From positions 1-11,584 of the forward strand of contig PSRL01000187.1 of NCBI GenBank assembly GCA_003176035.1: a DNA stretch of 11,584 nucleotides. The letters run 5' to 3'. This stretch comes from Verrucomicrobiota bacterium (lineage in GTDB: Bacteria > Verrucomicrobiota > Verrucomicrobiia > Chthoniobacterales > Xiphinematobacteraceae). Below the pieces are notes generated by a model. It ran no database searches. It was not told the DNA's origin and was given only the letters and a program-made list of their open reading frames with translations. Both the position numbers and the translations under genes were made by a program. The number at the start of each line of letters is the position of its first letter. The stretch's first letter is position 1. Below, one piece after another: positions 1-6,070 of the stretch.

Positions 1-205
1 TGCAACTGACCAGGAAGCATTGGAAGCCTTTAAAACACTGGCTCAACTTGAGGGAATCCTTCCCGCCTTAGAATCGGCCCACGCCGTTGCCTACGCTTAT
101 AAAGTGGCGCCAACTTTGCCTCGGAACCAAACCATTATCGTGAATCTTTCAGGCAGAGGCGATAAGGATGTCCAGCAGGCAGCTGAAAGACTGGGGCTTT
201 TATAA
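1..205 (+). CDS. trpB: Tryptophan synthase beta chain, C-terminal end (partial)
   Basis: This is the last 67 codons of tryptophan synthase beta, the PLP enzyme that condenses indole with L-serine to give tryptophan in the cytoplasm, paired with TrpA. The reading frame is open from base 2 and stops at 203-205. The segment DQEALEAFKTLAQLEGILPA followed by LESAHAVAYA is the conserved C-terminal part of the family. NLSGRGDKD is the hallmark strand whose Ser contacts the PLP ring nitrogen. The end ERLGLL lies at the normal family C-terminus, so nothing suggests truncation on this side. The 5' part is outside the window. No trpA follows; the next gene, 89 bases downstream, is an unrelated kinase, so trpB is not followed by the usual trpBA arrangement here. 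Confidence 0.93.
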   Translation, partial: ATDQEALEAFKTLAQLEGILPALESAHAVAYAYKVAPTLPRNQTIIVNLSGRGDKDVQQAAERLGLL

Positions 206-294
206 CTGATTGGAAAAAGAAGGCGCAACGGAAAGACAAAAGGATTCTTCTTGCTTACGATTCTTGAGAATGGTGTTGATAACACACTTTTCGT

Positions 295-1824
295 ATGCCG
301 TCTTTAACGTCAGAAAAAACCAACGGCACCAGTCACTATATCGCGTGTGATTTGGGAGCCGAGAGCGGACGAGTGGTGTTGGGGAGTCTAGTTGGAAACA
401 GAGTTGAGATTGAAGAAATCCATCGTTTTCCGAACCATCCTGTTTCTATTTTGGATTCAACGCGTTGGGACCTTCTTGCCATATACCGCGAACTTAAGGT
501 TGGGCTGCGCAAAATTGCGAGGCGACACATCTCGATCAGAAGTTTAAGTGTCGACTCATGGGGGGTGGACTACGTGTGGTCCGGCGCGTCGCAGCCGATC
601 TTAATACCGCCTTACATCTATCGCGATGCTCGCACACAATCTTTTTATGCGCGTGCTGTTGAAGACATTGGAAAAGAGCTGATTTACGCCGAGACCGGCG
701 TTCAGTTTATGATGATTAATACTCTTTATCAGCTGATGGCTGATTTGGAGCACTGTCCGAACCTCCTACAAGCAGCACAGGGGTTCCTGGGCATAGCGGA
801 CTTTTTTAATTTTCTTTTTAGCGGTGTCCGTCGAGCTGAAGTGAGCCTCGCGAGTACCACCCAACTTTACAACCCCACACAGAAAACCTGGTCCAAGCTC
901 CTTTGCGATCTCATCAGATTGCCTTCCCGGTTGTTGCCGGAAATTGTAACTTCGGGGACTCTGCTTGGCCCTCTCCACCCGGAGGTCGAAAAAGAGACCG
1001 GCTTGACTAATGTCCAAGTGATTGCCACCTGTTCGCATGATACGGCTGGTGCCATAGCCGCGGTGCCCGCAAGTGAACTGCCAGATTGGGCATATCTCAA
1101 CTCGGGTACGTGGTCCTTAATCGGTGTGGAGCTTCGAGCCCCCCTTTTAAGCCCCGAAGCGCGCCAAGCTGGCTTTACCAATGAGGTGGGAGCGGGGGGG
1201 GCAATCCGGTTTCTACGAAATATCATCGGGTTATGGATTTTGCAGGAGTGCCGTCGTCACTGGGAGCGCGAAGGGCGGATATTTGAATATCAGGACTTAG
1301 TGAGTATGGCAGCCGACTCCGAGTTACACCGCAGTTTGATTGATCCCGACGATCCGCGATTTGTCGCCCCCGGAGACATGCCAGCAAAGATTGTGGCGTT
1401 TTGTCGGGAAACAGGCCAACCAGTCCCCGAAACCCCCGGCCAATTTACAAGAGCCATCGTGGAGAGCCTCGCCCTACTCTATCGAGACACACTCAGCGTC
1501 CTGGAGCGGTTGACATCTCGGACGATTCGTTATCTTCATATTATGGGCGGAGGCAGTAAAAACGATCTCCTCAATCAGTTTGCAGCCGATGCTACAGGTC
1601 GGACCATCCTGGCAGGGCCCGTGGAAAGCACCGCCATTGGCAACATTCTCCTTCAGGCTGTGGCCCATAGGGAAATTCATTCTCTTTCTGAGATGCGAGC
1701 TATTGTGCGTGCTTCTTTTCCCATCAAGCAATTTTATCCTCGTGCCAGCAGTAATTGGCGGAGCGCATACGAGCAATTTTTGCAAATTCGGAAAAGACAG
1801 CCTTATTCTTTGGGGGGACGGTAA
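295..1824 (+). CDS. rhaB: Rhamnulokinase, FGGY carbohydrate kinase
   Basis: Predicted to phosphorylate L-rhamnulose with ATP to L-rhamnulose-1-phosphate, the second step of rhamnose catabolism. Visible in the 509 residues: the N-terminal phosphate-binding motif ACDLGAESGR (17-26), the substrate-side motif SVDSWGVDY (85-93), ADFFNFLFSG (168-177), the catalytic-base region TCSHDTAGA with Asp249, YLNSGTWSLIGVE (267-279), the family-typical GAGGAIRFLRNIIGLWILQE (299-318), and the C-terminal ATP-site motif MGGGSKN (417-423) followed by GPVESTAIGN. Length is slightly above the usual 480-490, mostly from a short N-terminal lead and a C-terminal tail. ATG at 295 is the natural start because the conserved core begins 16 residues later; no clear Shine-Dalgarno precedes it. 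No rhaA, rhaD or regulator is adjacent, so any rhamnose pathway would have to be completed elsewhere. A G8 run lies at 1194-1201 inside the gene. Confidence 0.92.
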   Translation: MPSLTSEKTNGTSHYIACDLGAESGRVVLGSLVGNRVEIEEIHRFPNHPVSILDSTRWDLLAIYRELKVGLRKIARRHISIRSLSVDSWGVDYVWSGASQPILIPPYIYRDARTQSFYARAVEDIGKELIYAETGVQFMMINTLYQLMADLEHCPNLLQAAQGFLGIADFFNFLFSGVRRAEVSLASTTQLYNPTQKTWSKLLCDLIRLPSRLLPEIVTSGTLLGPLHPEVEKETGLTNVQVIATCSHDTAGAIAAVPASELPDWAYLNSGTWSLIGVELRAPLLSPEARQAGFTNEVGAGGAIRFLRNIIGLWILQECRRHWEREGRIFEYQDLVSMAADSELHRSLIDPDDPRFVAPGDMPAKIVAFCRETGQPVPETPGQFTRAIVESLALLYRDTLSVLERLTSRTIRYLHIMGGGSKNDLLNQFAADATGRTILAGPVESTAIGNILLQAVAHREIHSLSEMRAIVRASFPIKQFYPRASSNWRSAYEQFLQIRKRQPYSLGGR

Positions 1825-1833
1825 AGAAATAGG

Positions 1834-1868
1834 AAAAGCTTGTTGGCCAAAATTTGCTTTTTGTTTTT
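1834..1868 (+). terminator. Possible weak terminator after rhaB
   Basis: Ten bases after the rhaB stop, AAAAGC (1834-1839) can pair with GCTTTT (1856-1861), and the right arm runs into a T-rich stretch (GCTTTTTGTTTTT). The loop holds the self-complementary TTGGCCAA. The stem is short and A/T rich, so this is only a candidate intrinsic terminator. Confidence 0.3.
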
Positions 1869-1920
1869 AGAGTTTCCAAAAGTGACATAACTTTAGCGTG
1901 TTATATCAAAAACTCTAAAA
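1865..1920. repeat. 11-bp perfect inverted repeat with 34-nt spacer
   Basis: TTTTAGAGTTT at 1865-1875 is perfectly complementary to AAACTCTAAAA at 1910-1920. The spacer itself contains ATAAC/GTTAT arms. It lacks a following T-run on either strand that would make it a convincing terminator. It lies between rhaB and the large palindrome and could be the edge of older repeat debris or a protein-binding site. Confidence 0.45.
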
Positions 1921-1966
1921 TGAGTATGGATTTGAAAGAATTTTTTATTCCAGGCGGGGGGCAAAA

Positions 1967-2129
1967 TATAGCGAAACACCTATAAAATGACCACAAATTT
2001 GAAGGGTATTTTTTCTTCGGGCGCGGCGCAAAAGCAAGGCCATATCTATGATATGGACTTGCTTGCGCAACAAGGGCTGAGGGAAAAAGACCCACAAAGT
2101 TGCTGTCATTTTATAGGTGCTTCGCTATA
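1967..2129. repeat. 163-bp near-perfect palindrome, MITE-like element
   Basis: The two halves are inverted copies along almost the whole length. The outer 25 bases (1967-1991 against 2105-2129) differ at a single position and share TATAGCGAARCACCTATAAA at the tips. The match continues inward through GGGT-(T-rich) segments and ends in an arm GCGCAAaaGCAAGgCCATATC paired with GATATGGACTTGCTTGCGC around a 3-nt loop TAT (2047-2049). The tips sit next to TA dinucleotides, as expected of a non-autonomous element mobilised by an IS630/Tc1-type transposase; that assignment is inference. It encodes nothing convincing. As RNA it would fold into one very long hairpin and could also stop transcription from rhaB. 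A diverged copy of its right end follows at 2183-2207. Confidence 0.65.
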
Positions 2130-2182
2130 AAGATGATCCGGCGGCTGCTGGGCCTCGGAGAAAAGAGCCGGAAAGGCATGCT

Positions 2183-2207
2183 TATTTTGGTGCCCTTTCG
2201 CTATAAA
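2183..2207 (+). repeat. Diverged direct copy of the palindrome's right end
   Basis: ATTTTGGTGCCCTTTCGCTATAAA-type sequence here repeats the right tip of the upstream palindrome (2108-2131), with TTCGCTATAAA identical in both (2121-2131 and 2197-2207) and small indels in the middle. It may be a relic of a second element or a partial end duplication. It lies just upstream of the EEP hydrolase start at 2244. Confidence 0.4.
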
Positions 2208-2243
2208 TACCCTCATCTTTCCGAATTTAAGAATCTCTGCGTT

Positions 2244-3014
2244 ATGGCCTTTCGTGTTTTGACTTTCAATATGCAGTTTGGACAAAGTTGGAATGAAGAA
2301 AATTCCAACAGCGGTTGTATCTCCTTGCCTGCAACGACAGAATTTTTGCAGGAGCAAGAGGCCGACGTCATCCTGCTTCAAGAAGTCGAACAAGCTCGGC
2401 CCGAAGGCTTGCAGATCGAGCCGCCTCAAAATTACACCTGGCTTCGTCAGGCATTCCCCGAAATGCAATCGGTATTTGCCTATCCTCCTGTAAATTCCGA
2501 TGAACTTCCATTTGGAATCGCCCTCGCAATCTTTGCAAAAACTCCACTCAAGGATTTTTTCTCCGAAATATTGCCAGCGCCGTCGCTACAATTCGAATTT
2601 GAAAGCAAAAAAGTGAAACCTACCCCACGCCAACTCATAGGAGTCACAACGTTTTTTGGAAAACGAGAGGTCAGGATTCTCAACACCCATTTGCAAGCCT
2701 TTTTCATGATTTACGCAACAAGCAATGATTATCCTCAGCAGCGAAACGAAGTGGAAAAAATTTTACGAGAGACCTCTTTACCCACAATCCTTGGGGGAGA
2801 CTTTAACTGTGGACCGGGCGAAGACGTCGTAGAACAATTTCGCAACGCGGGTTTTGCCACCTCCCAGAATTCCATTCCCACCTGGAGAAGACGCCCTTAT
2901 GTCCTTGATCACATCTTCTACAACGCCTTCTTCCGCAAAACAAAAAGTGCGGTTTTGCCCACACCCTGCTCAGACCACCATGCCGTCCTGGCCGAATTTG
3001 AATTTACTTTCTGA
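2244..3014 (+). CDS. Endonuclease/exonuclease/phosphatase (EEP) family protein
   Basis: A 256-residue metal-dependent hydrolase of the EEP superfamily (DNase I/exonuclease III/phosphodiesterase fold). The catalytic landmarks, in order, are TFNMQFG (Asn9), LLQEVE (metal ligand Glu47), NTHLQAF (His149), GGDFN (Asp186, Asn188), LDHIF (Asp222) and the terminal SDHHAV (Asp244, His245). The substrate cannot be told from the sequence: family members cut DNA, phospholipids, inositol phosphates or nucleotides. ATG at 2244 is chosen because the conserved first strand begins right there. The frame stays open back to 2100, but that stretch lies in the right arm of the palindrome and its flanking copy and is probably not translated. 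No signal peptide is seen from 2244. It precedes xth, a second member of the same fold, on the same strand with a 261-base gap. Confidence 0.82.
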   Translation: MAFRVLTFNMQFGQSWNEENSNSGCISLPATTEFLQEQEADVILLQEVEQARPEGLQIEPPQNYTWLRQAFPEMQSVFAYPPVNSDELPFGIALAIFAKTPLKDFFSEILPAPSLQFEFESKKVKPTPRQLIGVTTFFGKREVRILNTHLQAFFMIYATSNDYPQQRNEVEKILRETSLPTILGGDFNCGPGEDVVEQFRNAGFATSQNSIPTWRRRPYVLDHIFYNAFFRKTKSAVLPTPCSDHHAVLAEFEFTF

Positions 3015-3086
3015 TAGGTTCTAGTGCAAAAGAGGCTTTATCCAGCGGTGTGCCAGAGAGATGTAAGCAGTCGGTTAGAGCATTTT

Positions 3087-3104
3087 TGTAATTAAATAAT
3101 TACA
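3087..3104. promoter_or_regulatory. Operator-like palindrome TGTAATTA-AA-TAATTACA
   Basis: An 8-bp perfect inverted repeat around a 2-bp centre. The A/T-rich, symmetric form fits a dimeric regulator site upstream of xth or a small cruciform. No conserved regulator can be named. Confidence 0.35.
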
Positions 3105-3105
3105 T

Positions 3106-3146
3106 GTTGTTGCCAGGAATTTTTGGCGCAAGCGCGAAGCAACAAC
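3106..3146. repeat. Interrupted stem-loop upstream of xth
   Basis: GTTGTTGC (3106-3113) pairs with GCAACAAC (3139-3146), and inside it GCGC AA GCGC (3126-3135) can form a second small stem. The right half resembles in style the GCGCAAGCAAG-type core of the palindrome at 1967-2129 but is not a copy of it. No T-run follows, so it is not a standard terminator. Confidence 0.4.
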
Positions 3147-3275
3147 CGGGCTATGTCTTGATGCTACAGACCAGTTGGGGCGATAATGCCTGGGGCAAAC
3201 CTGCTGGCGACCTTATGGCAATTTCTTGCAACATGTGAATGTTTAGTTAATAAACGCCCTAACATTTGCGATCCC

Positions 3276-4040
3276 TTGAGACTGATTTCTTGGAACGTCA
3301 ACGGCCTGCGGGCAATTCTCACCAAGGGGTTCTTCAACTTTTTGGAAGAATCAGCAGCGGACGTTATTTGTTTGCAGGAAATCAAGGTCCGCCCGGACCA
3401 AGTTGCAGATCTCCAGTGGCCCTCCGGCTGGCATCTCTTTTGGAATGCCGCCCAACGACCAGGCTATGCCGGCACCCTTTTGCTCACACGCAGTCTTCCC
3501 TTGCTGGTCACCACCGGCATTGAAGTCCCTGAGCACGATCGGGAGGGGCGGGTCATTTCCGCGGAATTTCCGCATTTTTATCTCGTCAACGTCTATACGC
3601 CGAATTCCGGCCGCTTGCTCGCCCGCTTGGATTATCGCATTCGCGAATGGACGCCTGCTTTCATCAACCATCTTCTCCGCTTAGGAAGAAAAAAGCCCGT
3701 GATCTTTTGCGGAGATATGAATGTCGCTCATCAGGAAATTGACCTTGCACGTCCCAGGCAAAATATCCGAAATGCCGGATTTACTCTCGAAGAAAGAGAG
3801 GCGTTTTCTAAGATCCTCAACGCCGGATTCTTGGATACCTTCCGCGAATTTTATTCGGAAGGCGGGCATTATAGCTGGTGGAGCTATCAAAATTCGGCTC
3901 GAGTGCGCAACATCGGTTGGCGCATCGATTACTTCTGTGTTGCACCGGCTTTACGCTCTGCGCTGCAAAGTGCTTTCATCTGGCCCCAGATTGCCGGTTC
4001 CGATCATTGCCCGGTCGGAATTGAATTAAAATACCAATAA
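3276..4040 (+). CDS. xth: Exodeoxyribonuclease III
   Basis: A complete exonuclease III/AP endonuclease of 254 residues when started at the TTG at 3276, the standard length for this family. It removes nucleotides 3'->5' from duplex DNA and cuts at abasic sites in base-excision repair. Recognised motifs: MRLISWNVNGLRA (Asn7), LQEIKVRPDQV (Glu35), RPGYAGTLLLTR, VNVYTPNSG (Tyr107), CGDMNVAHQEIDLARP (Asp147, Asn149), GFTLEEREAF, YSWWSYQNSARVRNIGWRID (Asp218) and the terminal GSDHCPV (Asp243, His244). All catalytic positions are present. The TTG start puts the conserved LISWNVNG at residues 3-10, as in typical homologues. An in-frame ATG at 3186, with a GGGG tract upstream, would give 284 residues with an unrelated leader and is the alternative. 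The C-terminus is intact. Confidence 0.92.
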   Translation: MRLISWNVNGLRAILTKGFFNFLEESAADVICLQEIKVRPDQVADLQWPSGWHLFWNAAQRPGYAGTLLLTRSLPLLVTTGIEVPEHDREGRVISAEFPHFYLVNVYTPNSGRLLARLDYRIREWTPAFINHLLRLGRKKPVIFCGDMNVAHQEIDLARPRQNIRNAGFTLEEREAFSKILNAGFLDTFREFYSEGGHYSWWSYQNSARVRNIGWRIDYFCVAPALRSALQSAFIWPQIAGSDHCPVGIELKYQ

Positions 4041-4083
4041 ATGCAATAGGTTGTTTAGCCGACTGGGTGGTTATTACCGCATT

Positions 4084-4124
4084 TGTTTAACGGAAAAATG
4101 TTTCAGTTGGACTATAGTTAAACA
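4084..4124 (+). promoter_or_regulatory. Inverted repeat abutting the start codon at 4124
   Basis: TGTTTAAC (4084-4091) is perfectly complementary to GTTAAACA (4117-4124), whose last base is the A of the ATG. In RNA this would fold the start codon into the base of a stem; as DNA it could be an operator. A -10-like TATAGT lies at 4113-4118, which would place transcription start at or near the ATG, but no good -35 box is visible. No Shine-Dalgarno is present upstream. Confidence 0.35.
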
Positions 4125-6013
4125 TGCAAGCAATCGGAGGGTCGTCACTTATAGGACTAGCATCTAACGGGGAAAATTCTTCGCCGGCGGAGGGATTGCA
4201 AAAGATCGGTGGAAAATGGAAAGAGCGAAAGATGCTCCCAGTCCCCCCCCCTCGCGGCATTAAAGAACACGTTGTTGTAGGCAGTAAGCCGCCTACATTT
4301 TCATCCACTTCAGCACTTTCTGCCGCATCACCCTCAATTGGGAAGGTTGTACGGGGCAGAGGAAAAAAAAATATCGACAGACTCTCCGTTGCAGGAGTGG
4401 GGCATGTGCAAGAAGTTCAATCTGAACCTGCTGACGTAAAGTTCGCTACGCCTCTTTCTTCCATAAAAAAAGTACCGGCATCTAAAGCAGCGACACCTAA
4501 AGAGCAAGATCCATTGCTGGCGGGGAGATCGCAAAAGACCGATGGACAAGAGGGGGGAAAGCTGCGGCGAGCTCTCTCTCTTTGGCGTACTCAAGGAGAG
4601 TCAGAGCAGAAACGGCCTAGCCTAGCTTCCATTTCGGCACCTTCTTCTGAAACGCCAACCCCAAACGGAAAAGCCATACCAGGTAGAGAAGACGCAAATA
4701 TTAACAGCATCCACGATGAAAGAGACGGGCACACACAAAAAGTGCAATCTGAATCTGCTAATGCAAATGTCTTGGATGAGATTAATCCTCCTCGAAACCA
4801 ACCGGATGTCACTCCATTACAAGAGCATGTCATCCGGCAGAACAACAATCGACACAGCTCCAATTTTACACTAACTGAAGGTGAGGCTGAATGGAGGACG
4901 GAGGGAGGGAAGACTAAGAAGGAGTTACTTAATGCTGTTAAAGAATTACTGCAATCGCATTCAGTTAGTCGGAATTTAACCATCCCCCCCCCTATTACTT
5001 ACATTACCGAGTATAGCAGAACCAACTTTCCGGTAAAAAAATTAGACAATCGAGATAGAGGCCAATCCTTTGGAAGGACGCTTGTGATTCAAAAAGTGTC
5101 TCCCCCTTCTGTGCAATCGCCTTTTTCTGCGTCGGGGCCCGCGAAAAAAATTCAGCATGCTGTACGCAAATCATCCATAAACTACACAACAAGTAAGACA
5201 TGTAGCGAAGAAGATTTCCCGCTGTCGCCGCAACGTGTAAATTCGCCTTCATTTTTAGCTCCTTTAAATACTAAGAAGCTTTTATCAGATTCTCATTTAA
5301 AGGGAAGCGAAGTAGAGCCTGATAGCCATATAAATCAATTGCCTCACTTAGAGCAATCTCGCTCATCTGAGAATGATCAAAAATTATCCTCAAGCAACAA
5401 AATAAATAAGGATATTAGTCCTAATGAATTATCAGTGGAAGCTTCCTTAAAAGGTAACGAAGAAAATGTCCCATCGATATTGCAATCTGTAAATTCGTCT
5501 CCATTTTTAGCCCCTTTAAAAACTGAGGAACATTTTTCAGATTCTCATTTAAATGGAAGCGAAGCAGAGCCTGATGGCCATTCAGATCAATTGCCTCACT
5601 TAGGGCAATCTCGCTCATCTGAGAATGATCAAAAATTATCCTCAAGCAGCAAAACAAACAAGAATATCATTCCTAATGAATTGCAAGATACGGGAGCTCT
5701 CTTAAAATATAACGACGAAAATGTCCTCCCACCGATATCGCAACGTACAAATTCGTCTCCATTTTTAGCTCCTTTAAAAGCTGAGGTACATGTTCCAGAT
5801 TCTCATTCGAAGGAAATCAAAGCAGAATCTGATAGCCATGTAGATCAATTGCCTAACTTGGATTCGTCTCTCCCTTCTAAAGATCAAAAATCTATTAAGA
5901 ACGCGCCTGCACCAAAAAAACAAAAGTGGTATCGCAGACTGGGGTTGGGATTTAAAAAGTACTTTTGTTGCTGTTTGCCTTGGTTTGGATCGTCTCCTTC
6001 AAGCAAAAAATAA
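4124..6013 (+). CDS. Repeat-rich disordered protein, candidate secreted effector
   Basis: I do not recognise a family. The 629 residues are highly polar and mostly low in hydrophobic residues, suggesting disorder. The N-terminus (MQAIGGSSLIGLASNGENSS) is Ser/Asn/Gly rich without a Sec signal, as in many type III substrates. Residues about 23-105 and 134-212 are a faint duplication (GHVQEVQSEPAD against GHTQKVQSESAN). Residues about 362-590 hold three copies of an 84-86 residue repeat centred on NSSPFLAPL and SRSSENDQKLSSS. The tail is basic and aromatic, KWYRRLGLGFKKYFCCCLPW (601-620), with three adjacent Cys (615-617) that could be a lipidation and membrane-anchoring site if delivered to a eukaryote. 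Two C9 tracts each encode PPP. The ATG has no Shine-Dalgarno. The next gene follows after 54 bases. Real coding is supported by length and repeat conservation in frame; function is inferred. Confidence 0.72.
   Translation: MQAIGGSSLIGLASNGENSSPAEGLQKIGGKWKERKMLPVPPPRGIKEHVVVGSKPPTFSSTSALSAASPSIGKVVRGRGKKNIDRLSVAGVGHVQEVQSEPADVKFATPLSSIKKVPASKAATPKEQDPLLAGRSQKTDGQEGGKLRRALSLWRTQGESEQKRPSLASISAPSSETPTPNGKAIPGREDANINSIHDERDGHTQKVQSESANANVLDEINPPRNQPDVTPLQEHVIRQNNNRHSSNFTLTEGEAEWRTEGGKTKKELLNAVKELLQSHSVSRNLTIPPPITYITEYSRTNFPVKKLDNRDRGQSFGRTLVIQKVSPPSVQSPFSASGPAKKIQHAVRKSSINYTTSKTCSEEDFPLSPQRVNSPSFLAPLNTKKLLSDSHLKGSEVEPDSHINQLPHLEQSRSSENDQKLSSSNKINKDISPNELSVEASLKGNEENVPSILQSVNSSPFLAPLKTEEHFSDSHLNGSEAEPDGHSDQLPHLGQSRSSENDQKLSSSSKTNKNIIPNELQDTGALLKYNDENVLPPISQRTNSSPFLAPLKAEVHVPDSHSKEIKAESDSHVDQLPNLDSSLPSKDQKSIKNAPAPKKQKWYRRLGLGFKKYFCCCLPWFGSSPSSKK
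4243..4251 (+). repeat. C9 homopolymer tract inside the 4124-6013 gene
   Basis: Nine consecutive C bases encode part of PVPPPR at residues 39-44. Slippage by one base would shift the frame early in the gene and remove most of the protein. Tracts of this kind are used as phase-variation switches in host-associated bacteria; whether this one varies is unknown. Confidence 0.6.
4984..4992 (+). repeat. Second C9 homopolymer tract inside the 4124-6013 gene
   Basis: Nine consecutive C bases encode the PPP of TIPPPIT near residues 288-290. With the tract at 4243 it gives the same gene two slip-prone sites about 740 bases apart. Confidence 0.6.
5204..5887 (+). repeat. Three tandem repeats of about 252-258 bp within the coding region
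   Basis: Repeat units begin near 5204, 5462 and 5717. The segment encoding FLAPL recurs at about 5252, 5504 and 5762, giving periods of 252 and 258 bases. Copies 1 and 2 are almost identical at DNA level across the part encoding SRSSENDQKLSSS, which points to recent duplication; copy 3 is more diverged and truncated. All periods are multiples of three, so the frame is kept. Confidence 0.8.
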
Positions 6014-6053
6014 ATAACGTTTCGCGCTAGGGTGAGATTGACCTACGCCATTT

Positions 6054-6070
6054 AAAGGAAGCTAGTTGTG
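6054..6070 (+). promoter_or_regulatory. Ribosome binding site supporting a GTG start
   Basis: AAAGGAA at 6054-6060 lies 7 bases before the GTG at 6068, a good Shine-Dalgarno and spacing. It decides the start of the second repeat-rich gene and contrasts with the SD-less start of the gene just upstream. Confidence 0.65.

Larger units (their letters stand above)
3015..3275. other. Intergenic region with palindromes and a tRNA-like fragment
   Basis: This 261-base stretch has no convincing gene. It holds GTAAGCAGTCGGTTAGAGCA (3063-3082), which resembles the D-arm of many tRNAs but has no anticodon or T arm after it. It also holds an 8-bp perfect palindrome (3087-3104) and a longer interrupted hairpin GTTGTTGC...GCAACAAC (3106-3146) with an inner GCGCAAGCGC. 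An ATG at 3186 in the xth frame would add 30 unconserved residues to the protein and is not preferred. Confidence 0.5.

Noticed and set aside
1194..1201. G8 tract in rhaB as a phase-variation site
   Set aside because: It encodes the conserved GAGGA of the kinase family, so the run is explained by the protein sequence; a catabolic kinase is also an unlikely contingency gene.
1865..1920. Inverted repeat after rhaB as a bidirectional terminator
   Set aside because: The arms are A/T rich, the loop is long, and no T-run follows on either strand.
1901..2095. Minus-strand frame across the palindrome
   Set aside because: It lies in the self-complementary element and shares SFYRCFAI with the opposite-strand frame only because both read the terminal inverted repeats.
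3186..3275. N-terminal extension of exonuclease III from the ATG at 3186
   Set aside because: The 30 residues have no counterpart in the family, and the TTG at 3276 gives the standard length and N-terminus; it remains an alternative.
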